Shown here: piece by piece, positions 11,951 through 26,000 of the stretch
How the letters are laid out: each line of letters starts with the position of its first letter
How positions within the stretch are numbered: position 1 is the stretch's first letter
NCBI GenBank assembly: GCA_022829145.1
Contig: CM040746.1
Span: 15,377,790 to 15,441,789, forward strand
Length of the DNA: 64,000 nucleotides
Direction of reading: 5' to 3'
Source of the DNA: Albula goreensis
Lineage: Eukaryota; Chordata; Actinopteri; Albuliformes; Albulidae
Notes under the pieces: model-generated
The model's input: only the letters and a program-made list of their open reading frames with translations
The model's database searches: none
Told to the model about the DNA's origin: nothing
Program-made: the position numbers and the translations under genes

Positions 11951-14900
11951 GCTAGGGAAGCCTTCCCTCAATGCTTTTGCTTGCGTTTTATTTACAGACC
12001 ATAGCTGACATATTCGGTAATACTGTTAATATTGCATATTCAAGTGTTCACCAACATTCAGGGCCAGTGGAACCTCAACATGCAAGCCAGTTAGAATGAT
12101 TTCAGATTAGCTGGTAACACTCATACACTCTTGTATGATTTGGTGTGATTGTGTTGTTGAGAATCTTGAAATGACAGAGAAGTGAAGCACTTACAATTAC
12201 ACCTCAATTGCGCTGAACTAGGTTGAAACACATTTAAACAAACATTTACATATCCTCAGTTATAAGCTACATTAGAAATACATTTCTTATGTAAATCAGA
12301 AAAAGTCAGAATGATTTGAACTTACAGTGGTGACTTTTAAGGTTAAGATAAATAATGTAAGTATGAGAGAAAAACAACCTTTTACCCGCCAGTCAGGCTC
12401 CACACCTACCCTTGATGTGAGGTTGTGGAAACATCCAACTTGCTGAGCTACAGCTTTCCCATTAGGATAGAGGGCTTTGATGGTTTTCTTTGGGAATGAG
12501 GCACTCTTGCCATTTATGCACAGTACTGTGAGTGTCTCTCCAAGGGTCTTCTGCCTACCATCTCTATAAATCAGGAACAGTCATACACCAGCGCCTTGTA
12601 AAATCCCTGTCTGAGCAGAGGCCTCCTCTGCCCAAGGGGTCATGGATTCAGTATCAGAAAGAGAAGCCCTAATTGGTCCTGAGCTCCATTACCACGTTGC
12701 TTCAAATACATGACTGAGAAGAGCAATTGGCTTTTTAATCATTCATCAGCATTTTATATAATCCACGCCAGAATAAACCAAAAGTGTGTTTTCCCTTAAA
12801 AGCTCTATGGGAGTACATCTCACTGCTGCTAAAGCTTAGGTACCCGGAAACTCATTTTACATGACAGCTGTCAAGGCTCTTTTAAATCACTCACAGTATA
12901 TTTCTCCAGCTCTTCACAGATTTTAAAAAAGCCCTGTGCTGCGAAATGATCAAAGTGACTTGCTGACAACCATAGCTGAAAAAAAGGCCTCAGACCAAAA
13001 TTATCAGCTTCACTAAATAAAATCGAGACTTTACCTGGTGAGAGAGTTTTTGAATAATTCAGACTGGAGAAATATGAGGCACATGCTGAAGACAGTGCAA
13101 AGGTAAACAGGTGTCTATTATAGAAAACAGACCTAACTCAGCCTTACTCATAAAACCAGAGGAAGGATTCACTGTATTGCGCATATTGACTTGTGGGATA
13201 CTGCAGCCTCTCATTGCTCGAGCATTAGATGGCTAATCTGTTTTGTGACAGATATAAGCAAATCTTTCTCATGTATGCACATGTAATGAAAATAAGAATG
13301 GATCTAAAGCTGAAGAAGCTACTGGGTTGTCATCACTGTTGATAATAACAGTAACAGTGTGCTATTGATATATTACCCACAATCTTCACCACAATAAAAA
13401 AAAATGGTGTAGAAACAAAGTAAGCTAGCCACAACTGGGCACAGGTTCAAACCAGATAACAAATGAATATAAAGCCACAAGTTCACTCACTGGAAACCTG
13501 CAAGCCAGCAAAGGGCCACTGTCTAGCTGGAGTTCAAACAAATAAATTGCATAGCCAATCACAGTTCTTTTACATATTTTTATATTGTCAGATTCTTTGG
13601 GATGGACTTTCAATTTCTTGGACAGGAACACAGTTCAGTTATTTATAGGAGGTACTTTCAGCAGGTATGAGTATCTGCTGTCTCCTCCACAGCTTGGACT
13701 CTAGGTAATATTGTATTATAGCAGATCCTCAATGAGTTTTAGTAGCTATTTTTAAACAGCAAATGCAGCATATTGACCATGAGAAGAGTTAGATGAGATG
13801 CCGCCATTCAAATCCACATCATATCCACCTAGTAAAGGCATTTTGTTAGGAATGACTGACCCACAAGAGAGCATACAGTTGTGTGGATGCTTGCTGTTAG
13901 CGTTCAGATTCCTTTTGAAAGATGGCAAGTCTCTTTGGTTTCAAACTCATCAAATTATGCAGGCTTTTTGGGATCAAGGTCTAAACACTAAAATGGAAAA
14001 GAAAACAAAAGTATACTGAATGCTACAGTTTTGCTGTTCTACCAACGCAATATGTACCGACAGAAATGAATGATAATAAAATTCATTGGAGACACTCACA
14101 AAGTTAATGCTAATATACTGCATCTATTTGCAAAATTATGAACTAATATGTACATTATTCAACATTTTTGTGTGTGTTCCCAGCTGTCCAAACCCCTAAT
14201 GTGACTCCCATTTGGCCTCAGGATGGTGCTATAACAGTTTCCACATTTTTCTCTCCCAACTTTATATCACCAATGTGTATCTTAAGTTTCATCTGTGCCA
14301 CCTGTACCCACACAAATTTGAAGGAATATGCATCACTCCAGCCAGAGATTTCATTCAATATGTCCTTAAAATGCAGAATCATTTTGGATTTGCTCCCATG
14401 GGTTAGGTAGTGAAAGTAGCCTAACTAAAAATCATTCCTCTGAAATTAGCCTGTAGACATCAGGTAATGTTTTACAGTTAAGGTATGCATACCATAAAGT
14501 TTTTGTTTTCATAAAGCAACAGTGGTATGGTGGAATGTTTGATTGATATGAAATCCCTGGCCTTAAATAAAATTAATTTCAGTGAGTGAATGTGTACAAA
14601 TGTGCATGTATACAAAACATTGTCACCTTGGTGCTCATTTGCAACCCAGGATCATTGAAAATAAGTGAAAAAAAAAAAATATAATAAAGAGATTGATGGA
14701 AAAAAGGCTTTAATGATGTAAAAGCTGAAACACTTTTGTATGCCTGGAGGCTTGTGCTGAAACATGCAGGGCATTGGTATTTCAGTTTGCTCCTCCTTAA
14801 ACATGGATTTGCAAAACTGAGAGTTTGTTTTCATCCCAGACTAATACACAAATGGATCCCGTGACACAGTTGTCTCAGAGATGAGCAGCATGACGCAACC

Positions 14901-15300
14901 GATTTTTTTTTTTCCAGTATGGCTAATGGACAAAATACCTGCTATTCTCAGTGCAAGGAGACCTCATTCATGGTCCATATATTTTTTTCATGAATCACGG
15001 TGTCACTAAATTAATTTCATTTACATTCTAATGTTTAAATTACATGTGAAAAGCAACGACAAACAAATTAAAAACATTCGAAGGACTAAACGTGTTTTAC
15101 TTTATTTAATCGTGTAAACTAACAGAGATTACTTTATACATTTAAACTGTGGATATTACAGTGGACAACCAAGTACACGGCTATGTATAATGGATTGGTT
15201 ATATCCAAAGCTTGCGCAATTGATATTCACCGAATCTGTCAGAAATAAACTACAACACTACGTATAGTACCATGATTCCTTTCTACTTTCACAGGCGCTC
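11951..15300. other. Intergenic sh3rf2-rbm27, no gene seen
   Basis: About 3.3 kb without any reading frame that resembles a known protein or joins through splice sites. In human, PLAC8L1 and LARS1 lie between SH3RF2 and RBM27; no part of either is recognisable here. The right end rises in CpG content toward the rbm27 promoter. Confidence 0.6.
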
Positions 15301-15317
15301 GCACATTCTCTTCACCT

Positions 15318-15369
15318 ATTGGGTAATTTACAGCCCCCTCCCAGATTGGACAGTTGATTGGTTTATTGG
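15318..15369 (+). promoter_or_regulatory. rbm27: Cluster of four inverted CCAAT boxes, rbm27 promoter
   Basis: ATTGG (CCAAT on the minus strand) occurs at 15318-15322, 15345-15349, 15357-15361 and 15365-15369, all within 52 bp and 167-218 bp upstream of the rbm27 ATG. Multiple CCAAT boxes are the hallmark of NF-Y-driven, TATA-less housekeeping promoters. No TATA box was seen at a fitting distance. The transcription start is inferred to lie between 15390 and 15500. Confidence 0.6.
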
Positions 15370-15535
15370 CCTGCTGCTCCGTTTATACGCTACTTCAACG
15401 TAAAGTAGTTTGTCTGACCTGTAAGTAGCTGGAGTAGGCCGAAGCTCCGTCTGGGTATTGCACTGACGATGAAACTGGGATTATTAACACATATTCATTA
15501 TTTATAGTCAGTATTAGAAGACACTTTCAAAGAAG

Positions 15536-17279
15536 ATGATTATTGAGAATGTGGAAGCTCTGAAGTCGTGGCTGGCTAAACTCCTGGAGCCGATGTAAGT
15601 GATAGATCAAATTGTCATTTTAATTGTATGCATTGGCTAACTAGCTAACCTTAGCAAGCTAGCTAACTGTTAGCTAACTGTAGTTTGGGGGTCGTCATGC
15701 TACCAGCTTGTTAGCTACCTAGCTAGCTAACAACATGTTGGATAAGTTCTTAATATTGTGACTTGCTCGTTAGCTAGCCAGGCACCACCATTATTCTACG
15801 TGGCAAATACAATTTTTGGTAAAAACGAAGTTCGCTCGCTTGCATGCCATCAGGCTAGGAGCACGTTCAAAACTGTTCTGGTAGTTAGGTAGCTAGCTAG
15901 GCAGCAGGTAGCTATCTGCAGGGATGGTCCACTTAGCACTAGCCGTCTTGTACGAAAACCATCTAGCAAGCCAGTAACAAGTGATCTGACGCAGCAGTGG
16001 TTTTCTGGTGGTGCTTATTCTCTAGGCCGGCAATGAGTGTCAGGGCAGTTGTTTTAGTGGGAGGTGTCACCTAGCTGGTTAGCTAATAGATTTCAGTGCG
16101 ATCTTAGTTGTGTCGTTAGAATTAGCATTGTGACACTTTAAATCTTTTCTTGTTTGTCCTTGTTCTGTCTCATTTCATTTTAAGGTAGTGAACAACTGAT
16201 GTTTATTTTCCACACAAGGCCATTCCACACATCCTCACATCTGCCAGCTTGCTAGCAGTCTTGCAATCTAGCTTGCTAGTGAGCCACATAAACAAGCTTA
16301 CTGCTTCTTTCGTTTTGTCCATTCATTAATGGCGCTGTAAGAATCAGTATTGTACAACGCTAGTGTTGATATGCATGCTGAACGTTTGTCTTCTTGTGGA
16401 ACTTGGTTAGTGTTAACAAGCTTATCGATTCTCTTTTTAAACCACTCTTGCTTAAGTTGGAGAGGAGACAGTATGTAAAGTTGTAGTATTTGACTGTGCG
16501 CATTGACGATAGATATAGGCCAGTCGTCATGCAAACTTCCTTGGGTACCATTTAGGTGTAAAAGGTAATATTTTCAAAGTCACATGCCTGTGGAAAAGTT
16601 TCGCTATTAAGTTTTGGTAGTTGTAACCAGGATTATGTAGGAAATCATCAATTAGCAAAATAAACAGTGAACCGGTTATGAACCGGTCAATTTTAAAACA
16701 TAAGTAGAACTTATAATGTAGTACATGGCAATTTTATAAAAAAATAAAGGCACACTCATGGTGTGAAATTATTAAGCTATTTAATTTATTGTACTGTACA
16801 TATTTGGCTAGTTTGACAACATGTGATTCTCTGCTAACCATTACTACATTTTTTTCTCTCTCTCCCTTCTCTAGTTGTGATGCAGACCCTTCAGCTTTGG
16901 CCAATTATGTAGTGGCCTTGGTAAAGAAAGATAAACCGGAGAAAGATCTTAAGGCACTCTGTGCTGATCAGCTAGATGTCTTCTTACAAAAAGGTATATC
17001 ATATTACTCTAAATATCAAAACCATCAGGCAAAAAAGAGTATTTGTGTATGAACCAATTTTATCCAGTAATATAAGCTGATCTTGTTTGCCAGTATTTGG
17101 CTCATTTCTATGTCCTGTAACCATGTGATGTTCATTCTCTTTCAGAGACAACTGGGTTTGTAGATAAACTCTTTGAATGTCTAACCACGAAAACCTACTT
17201 GGGAAATCCTGAGCCAGTAAAAGAAGTCCCAAAAGTGGAGCCTAAGGTTTCTACACAAAAACAGGAGGACAGGGAAGAG
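15536..17279 (+). CDS. rbm27: rbm27 exons 1-3: start and PWI-like domain
   Basis: Exons 15536-15594, 16875-16993 and 17146-17279. The ATG at 15536 begins MIIENVEALKSWLAKLLEP, which matches the conserved start of RBM26/27. The exons form the helical PWI-like domain (ICDADPSALANYVVAL and DQLDVFLQKE are readable) and then a Glu/Lys-rich linker. Intron 1 (15595-16874) starts with a field of TAGCTA-type motifs. Confidence 0.92.
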
Positions 17280-20200
17280 GTAGCCTACTGTGTTAGTCTG
17301 TCTAGTACTGTCTGTGTGGTGTAATACAAATGGCTGTGTAGAATTTCACATATTAATGAAGTAAAGTAGAACCCAAGAGGAATGAATGAATTGGGAATGT
17401 ACATCTTTGTTCATAACTATGAAAGCTACATAAATACACAAATTTAAAGAATTAGAATCAGTAATACATTGGAATCCACCTGGGGCAGCAATGTAGCATA
17501 ATAATTACACAGCTAGGGCTTCCAACTCAAAGGTAGTGGGTTCACTTCCCAGGTACAGCTCTACTGTTGTACCCTTGAGCAAGGCACTTAAGCTGATTTG
17601 CTTCAGGAAATATCAGGTGAAACTGTAAGTCATTCTGGATAAGGGCATCTGCTTAATGCCTAAATGTAATGTGACATGCAAACTGAATTCTTAATTACCC
17701 AACCATTATTTTTAAAATGTGATCACTCTAATTTTTCAGCCAATAAACTTTTGCTTAAATTTAATGGTTACCTATTTGCATCCAATTGTGGTTTATTTTT
17801 AGATTTGATCTGCAACAGTCCTAATTCAATAGTAGACATAAGTAAGCAAAGAAATAAATACTGGTGCTATATTTCTTGGTGCTCAGTTTTTTTTTGCACC
17901 GGTTTGGAATTGAATAGGCATAATTGTAATTGTTCTTGGATTACTGGGTTTATCTGGGTTCACTGATGTTTCCATAACTCTGAGGTTCCTCTGTATCTCC
18001 AAGGTAATGTTAAATTGCAGGCTTCATATTCTGTCGCCACTGCTTTTGAGCCATGTTATGCCTCAGGATTTCATTTGTTACATTTAGACTGGAAATGCTG
18101 AGGAAGACCGGGAGGGCAGAAGAAGGAGGAGCCCATTGAGAAACCGATCCGATCTTAATGAATCAAGGTAAAAGTTTAAAATCCCTCTGTCCTTCGGTAA
18201 AGTTGGCTTGGCCTTCCTATTTAACTTATGTTAGTGTATGTCTTTTCCAGGTTTGTTTAAACATGTGAATTATTTTCTCAATTGTCAGTAAAAATGTTTT
18301 GTTCAGTCTTGTACATTTTGTACCTTTTGTAGCAACATTTTGTCAAAGCTGGAACAACCTGTATGCTCACTTTGCCACGATTAATATGTATATTTAAAGG
18401 TTCACTAAAATAAGTAGAAATTCATGTTGATCCTGCTGTTTTGAATATTTCCATAGTAGAGCTCGTGACGACCGCAGGAGAGATGACCGCAAGAGACGAG
18501 ATGCCGACCGCTATGGGAAGGGGGACTACAGGGAACGGTATGACCGGAGAGCAGGAAACAACCGGGGGCGGAGCTACAGCCGCAGCAGGAGTCGCAGTCG
18601 TAGTGGGAGCAGGGGCAAGAGCGGAGACAAGGAGCACGCCCGAGGGAAAGGTATGCAACAGATCGGCAGGGCCAGCATCTCCAGGGAGGAGGTGTGACAG
18701 AAAGACCAGAGCTGTCCCCAGAGGGAGGGGTAGGATTTGAAGGGGTATGTGGACTGTGTAACTGACAGTAAATACAGGTGATTATGAAGCAGGTAAATGT
18801 AAGAAAGACTTCATGGTGGTGACTAGGTATGGGCTTTTTGACAAATTTTTGTACATGGGTACACTTGGAATGTTGGTGGTTAACCACATTAACCTTGGCA
18901 TAAATCATAAGTGCTAATGGCAAACCTAACAGTGGAACACTTGCCATTTAAATTTCTTTGAAGTGCACAGTATGCTTTCTTGCTGAGCTAAAAAAAAACC
19001 AACATGGTAGCAATAGCAATAATAAAACAAAACTGTTTATTTTGTTGTTGTTTTTCCGAAACCGCTCACAGTTGTTGAACAATGTAGTACTTGCCATTTA
19101 ACTGTCCTTTTTCGTAGAGCCAAAAACAAAAAATACTGCAGCATGAATTGAAAAAGGAGCTGAGGCTTTAACAATAATGACTTACAATATCTCCATGCTT
19201 TGATTTACAGATAGATCTGATCTCGATCATTTACCTCCACTGCCATCATTTTTTTTTTAATTTAATTTATTTTGAGTAATTTATATTGAGTTATTTAATA
19301 TTTGGTGAATTCGTTTGGTGAATTTGGTATGTTAAACCATGCTCATCCGTATTGGTGACGGGGTAGGACTAATGAAGGAAGTGACAGGAATGTGATAGAG
19401 GCACAGTTGTAGACAATGGGGAAGCAGGGGCAGTGTCACTGTATTCCATATGCGTCCTGGCTGCACCAAATGACATACCTGCTTTTCTGGTTTCTCAAAT
19501 AAGTTCCTGTTTCTTAGCAATTCCTGTTGTAGTAAAATTTTCTTTTGAAATGTGTCGACCTGGAAGAATGTTAAATGTTAAATTACACCAATTTGAATCA
19601 AGCAAGTGATGTTTGACCAAGTTAAAAACAATTGACTGAAGTTCTATACATGGTAAATTCAGTATTTCCTGTTAATTATAAATAGATTTTTTGCAGTCTT
19701 TAATGTTAAACCATCATTTTTCTTTGCCCAGTCATAGCTTTTGCCACACCTAACCTGTCCTCTCTGGTTTAGAGAATGCAGAACAGAACTGGGGCTTCCT
19801 ATGTGGTTTTTGGTGTGTGGGTTTTGGGAGGGGAACAAGGCCTTAGAGCCAGGAGAATGAGCTCTTTCATTTGTTCCTTGGACTTTGTTTGTGTACGATA
19901 TTTAGAGTTACTGTGTTTAATTGGAATGATTCTGGGCAAGTGTCCCTCTGAGCCCCACTGGTGTCATGTGACTAATACAGAAGTAGTAAGGGTGAATTCT
20001 CAGCAAAAGCAATCTCCAATGTGGAGCTGACAAGAAACCAATCTTTGACTTAAATGTCTTGGTTTGTAATATTCTGTGTGCTGCTCGGAGATCTCCAGCA
20101 TTGGCATCATTCCACCTGGTTTATATGGCTTTGCACTGATGAGTATGCAAAGTGTCACAGAGGCCCTAAACATCTCTGTCTTTTGCATGTATTTGTGTGG

Positions 20201-22988
20201 GTGACAGAGCACAGGTCCAAGTTCGAGCAGGAGAGGAAGGATCAGGAGGGCTATATTCCCTCTGCCATGCCCCCCTGCAGCTCCCTGCTTCCCCTGCCAC
20301 CCCCCCACCACCAGCTGTCCTCCGGGGGCCCGGCTCTCCCCAGCTCCGTTACCGTGGTAGTGCCCGCTCACCTGCCCGACAGCACCACCGAGAGCTGGTC
20401 CAATTACTTCTCCAATCACAGCGAGGGCAAGCAGTTCAGCAAGAGCACTGCTCTGAAGCGCCGCTGCCGTGACTACGACGGTAAGAGCTACAATCACCTT
20501 CATGTCTTTCAGGGCTTTCAGGAACTGCACATTGCCTCATGCCTCTATATCTTATGTTAGTAATGATAATCACTTTCCTATGCAGCTCTTTTGTTAAATA
20601 TTTAAGTTCTTCTGCATGCATTTATAGTTCACTTACTGTACTTATATGGTGTGAATGGTTAAGTGCATGTACCTCAGCTCATCATGGAAATTTTTGAATC
20701 ATAAATACACTAATATAATGTGTTTATGATTTTTTTGCACTAATGTTAGTACCAGTATCATGTCCATTTTTTTATGCTGAATTTATTTTGCTCCGTCATC
20801 TATTTTAAAGAGTGTGGCATAGCCAAAAGAATGAGAAAGGAATCTTTTTCAGAGGTGGGCTCCATAGAAAGAGGGTGGTGTAGAGCAGAAAGACATCATG
20901 AGAATTTTCATGTTGGTTTTCTGATTTCCAATTGCAAGACAAAAGTTCTGTCATCAGATACATTATGTATTCTATCTTCAACATTGTACTCGGTCTGTTT
21001 TCTTGAGTTGACATGGGTAGTGCAAATAGCATCTCTTAACCCTCTGTGGGACTGTGCTAATGATCTGCCTGTCCCCGTGGATGCCTTAAAGCTGAGAGGG
21101 AAAGCACCCAAAGGATGTTTGTTATATTTACCATCTCATTTACTCTGAGGTACAGTATTTAGACATGAAAAGTCACATATACTCCTAGATACAGTATTCA
21201 CTCATGTTGGACATTTAACATTACTCTTTAGAGACTGTTTTTTGTGAATTTACTGTTTACCTTCAGGTGCAATCTTTAGAGATGCATCTTGTTTACTATG
21301 AGGTAGAAATTAACCAGTGGGGAATTATTTTTGTTAACCAATATTGAAGGTGGCCAGTAGCTGCCATCTGTTTTGATGACAGAATAATAATGAAAACAAA
21401 ATAGTCTCAAAATGAATTCTATTTCTCCTAGAGCCTTGCAGGTTAATATACATTTGTAGAAAGAGCACTGTCATGAATTAGAGCAGGGGTGTTAGGTAAT
21501 TAGATTGAGTGAAGCTAGGCATGGCATGACTGCTATTGTAAGAGAGATTGGACAAGTTTCTGTCAATTTGTTTAGTTACAAACGGAAGTGAAATGCCGCA
21601 CTTGTAGGAGAACAGGAGGTGCCGTTAATATTACTTTACAAAGCCACTCTGCCTCACCATAGTCACAATCCCTGGCTGATACTTGTAGTTTTCAGTTGTG
21701 ACACCAGAGTGTGTGCTTGGGCAAGGACATGTGAGAGTATATTGCTGTGTGTTCGCGTGTGCGCGTGTGCATATGTAAGTATTGGCCTTGCTGATTATTG
21801 GCCGCACTCCATTTACAGAGATGGAGACTCAGTATGACGTGCGAGTCATTTTGTGTCTGGTAGGAAAAATGACCTTTTCCTCTCTTATGAAGAGAGAACC
21901 TTTAAATGAGCACTAGTGTAGGTGGTACTATTATGATTTAACACTTTTCCATTGTTCATGGTGCTGCCTGTTTTTCTTATACGTGCATTCTGATAATGAA
22001 TATTGTTCCCTGTTCCTAGAGAAGGGATTCTGTGTCCGAGGCGACCTGTGTCCCTTTGACCACGGCAACGATCCGCTGATAGTGGACGACGTCACCTTGC
22101 CCACCATGATTCCATTCCCGCCCCCACCCGGCATGCCCCCACCCAGGATGCCCATGCCCCCCATGACAGAGCCACCCCCCAACATCAGAATGCCCATGCC
22201 CCCCCACGGACAGCCCCCTCCGTTGCCTGGCATTTTCCCCATGCCACCTGGTGAGTAACTCCTTCTGCTCCTAAAAAGCAAGGCTTTTTTCTTTATCAAC
22301 ACTCATCCCAATACTATTTTACACATTCATTTTTCAAGCATACAGGTTTAACATGCAAGCCCATATTGACAGTGAATGTTTTGGCTAGATTTCACTGTCT
22401 TTTTCTCTCGTAAAGCTTTCATTTCGTAAAGCTTTCATAGCACTAGTAGGTCCAGTATTTCAAAGAACAGCCACCCACCACCCAAATCCCTGTTCCCAAA
22501 ATATTGTATAGTAAATATTTCATTCACAGGAGCGATGTTGCCTTCTATTGTTTCTTCAGTGTCAGTCTTGTGTTGTGATAAGAGTAATTCTGTACTGTTG
22601 TATAGTTAGGACTGTAGTAGTTCACTGAAAGTACCATCTCCAGTTTGTCCCATGAGTCTTGAGGGGCTGTAGAATGCATTATTTTTCAAGATCATAGTGG
22701 AAATGAGATCATTCACAAATCATCTAGCTGGACTTGACATTGTATCTTCCTTAGGACCTCCATTAATACCAACAAGTGCAATAGATACTGGTGAGCACTC
22801 TGGGACAAGTTTGATCTCTACTCTTGCACCGCCAGGAGTAGGACCTCCTCCTCCTATACCAACACATCCTCAGTACACACTATCAGAATGTAAGCATGTG
22901 TACTCTTCTTCTTGTCCTAGAGGATGTCTATGATTTATTTCAGTTAGAAATGTCCCTAACTATGTTTATGAATTTTCAGTTTGAAAAG

Positions 22989-23019
<31 letters not shown>

Positions 23020-26000
23020 GAAACATTAGGAAGTGAATCATTAGTATAGGAAATGAAAGGAATATATTGAGGTTTTTTTGCCTTAGTTATGTGATATTGT
23101 GGCCAAAAGAGTTGCAGTTTTACATTGTTGCAGTACCAACTTCTGGCCAAAAAGTAGTGCTGTTTAAAAATATTTAAACATACAGATTTCAGTATGAACA
23201 TTCTGTCTCCTGTGTGCTCTAAAAAGCTTTGTAGATTTAATCCTGTAACAGTATTTAAAGTAGTGCATATGGGTTTGGTTTTGTATTCATTTTGTAATAA
23301 ATGTTCCTGTTAGTTTGTCTCTTGTAGTATTGTAATCATTGTGTCTGATGTGGTTTGTGATCTCTCTGCAGATAACTATGAGCAGGAGGCCTATAACCCT
23401 GAGGCTCCAGGAATCACACAGTACAGGCACTTCATCCCTCGTATCCAGACCCAGAGACCCAACCTCATCGGGCTCACCTCTGGAGACATGGACACTCAGA
23501 ACTCCAGAGGTACTGATCACAAATATGCATGCATGCATGCACACATGCGCTCAAAAACATATTACAAAAACACGTTACATATTTCTGTTGTGAAATTGCT
23601 GTCTGGGTCTTGCATTCATTTATTTCTATTTGTTTCAGCGGCCAACATTGTGATTCAGACGGAGCCCTCTGTGTCAGCAGCATCCAACAGCAGCTCAAGG
23701 TACAGCGGTGACCAAGACAGCAGAAAGAGGCCTGCGGGGACCACTGATGGGCCCATGCCCAAGAAGCCCTGGATGGACAAGTAAGAGCTGCCAGCCTGAG
23801 AATGACTAAATGATGCCTCATCATTTATAACATCAATGCCATTGCTCTGTTCAAAGATACATTTATTTTATGCCACTTAACATTCTTTTCTAAAACCTTT
23901 TCAAACCCTGTTACCACTGTGGTCGTGTTCCCTCATTAGGCAAAACTTCAGTAACCAACACAAGCCTGGCTTTCAGAAGAAGAATCACTATGCCAACACT
24001 AAACTCGAAGTTCGCAAAATCCCCCGAGATCTCAACAATATCACAAAGTTAAACGAGCACTTCAGCAAGTTTGGAACTATTGTGAACATTCAGGTATGTC
24101 TTCTTTTTCCATTTTGCACAGTCATGTTTCAGTCAGTCAGTCAGTTGCTTTTTTGCTCTCACACTTGCTCACTGAAGTTAATATCTGTATAGCACGATGA
24201 GTACTGTTCTTTGTCACTGCAAGCTCGGGCACCGCTCAGTCAAGTCCATACTCTCTCGTCGCCCAACACATAACAGCACCACGTATGCTGGAATAAATTC
24301 TGTTGCTGTCACTCTGTAAAAGAGTATGAACAGATGAAGGTTTAATTATTGTCTGCAAAGTTCTAGATGTCAACAGACATATCCCAGCACCTAGTATATA
24401 CCAGCTGTAAATGTGTGAAATAATGAGTAGAATGTTAACATACAGAGAGTTCTTCTGTACAGTGTGCTGTTGTGAGTCCAGTGCTTTGGGAATGCAGTAG
24501 GAATAACGGGTTGGTCTGTATACCAGGTGGTGTTTGGCGGGGACCCAGAAGCGGCGCTGATCCAGTACACCGCCAACGACGAGGCGCGGCGAGCCATCTC
24601 CAGCACAGAAGCAGTGCTTAACAACCGCTTCATCAGGGTTTACTGGCACCGGGAGAACAATGAGCAGCACCAGGCCCAGGGACAGAACCAGAGCCAAAGC
24701 GCCCCTCTTGGCCCACAGCACCCTGGCATCCACAAGGTAGGGGGATGTCTGTGTCTGTGTGAGTGTGTCTCTGCATGTGAATTATCTATGAGAGCAACTC
24801 TATGTGTCTGTACTAGCGTATGTGTGCTACAGTGCATTTTTCTGTTTGTGTTGAATCATTAATATGTTGCCCACACCACTGGCGTCTGATCCCTTGGTGT
24901 TATGAGAAGGGGAAAAATTCATGATACTCCTCAATAGACAGATCCTGCCATTAACAAAGGGAATATTAATAAACAGGGACTTTGCAGAGAGTTTCAAGAG
25001 AACTTCTACAACAATCCCTACTCTCTTTTTTTTTTTTTTTTTTTTAAATGGCAGAGAATCAGTGGCCCTCTATGTTTTGGAACTTGTAATACAAACTTAG
25101 TTAAACTGGTCCTTGGAAGTGAACATTTGTGCAAGCAGAGATGAGCCAGTCACATTCAGAGCGATAAGCTCATTGTTCAGGACTTGCAGTGATTCAGGGA
25201 TACTGAATAGTCTGAATGGTGTGGCTCAGAGCAGTGATTAGCCCTATGGTCTGGACCACGACTGTGCAAGCACTAGCTTTGGCCATAAGTTTGCCCCAGT
25301 GACACAGTTTACGATGATGTTGCCCAGATGGAGGGTGTTGGTTGACAGGTTAGCTCCTATGGCCTGCAGTCTGCCTGCACAAGCTGCAACTGCTGTGCAG
25401 TCCTCCAAAACAGCTGTGCACTACAGCTTCTGGAATGCATCTCTACTAAACAATAACACGGTGATCCCGGCCTGTGTCCTGCATTTGCCGCTGTGTATAC
25501 TGATTGTCATTCCAGCCCATCTTTCTTCTAATTATTACTTTACTGTTAATTGTTCAAAACATGTAAAAAAGGTGCACAGTTATGTGCCATGGCAGATTTT
25601 GACACAAATGCATGTTTGGATCATCACTACCAATTGCTTTGGCTTTTGAAATGTCCTTTTTCTACATTTCAGTAGAAAACGTTTTGTTTATAGCCTGGAA
25701 GTCTGCTCTTTCAGCATGTATGACTCCAGGGCCAAGGTTACAGTGGCTCAGATAGATACACAGTGAACATGCTGTTGTGGATTTTGTGGCTCTGCTCAGT
25801 GGTTTTGTGCTGCCTATGTTGGAATGGAAACGGCTCAATGAAATCCCACCTGCTCCATCTTTCTCTGGTTTAAAGGTGATCAACAGACCTCACAGCCCCG
25901 GCTCCTACGTTCTCAATAAGATGACAGCCAAACACCGGCTGGGAGGCGGGGCTCCAAGTAAAGTGGACTCGGTGCACCCCGCCCCTGATGCCTCTCAGGT

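Noticed and set aside
18405-18947. 180-codon open frame on the minus strand
   Set aside because: Antisense to the Arg/Ser-rich exon 5 of rbm27. Low-complexity Cys/Ser/Pro translation is the mirror of RS codons.
20000-20530. 176-codon open frame on the minus strand
   Set aside because: Antisense of rbm27 exon 6, with no domain and no splice support.
23524-23545. atgcatgc repeat beside rbm27 exon 9 as a CRISPR-like or regulatory repeat
   Set aside because: A short simple tetranucleotide repeat without spacers. CRISPR arrays are not expected in this genome and none is present.
25299-25649. 116-codon open frame inside rbm27 intron 12
   Set aside because: No family match, no flanking splice sites in the right phase, and RBM27 proteins are continuous across this point without it.
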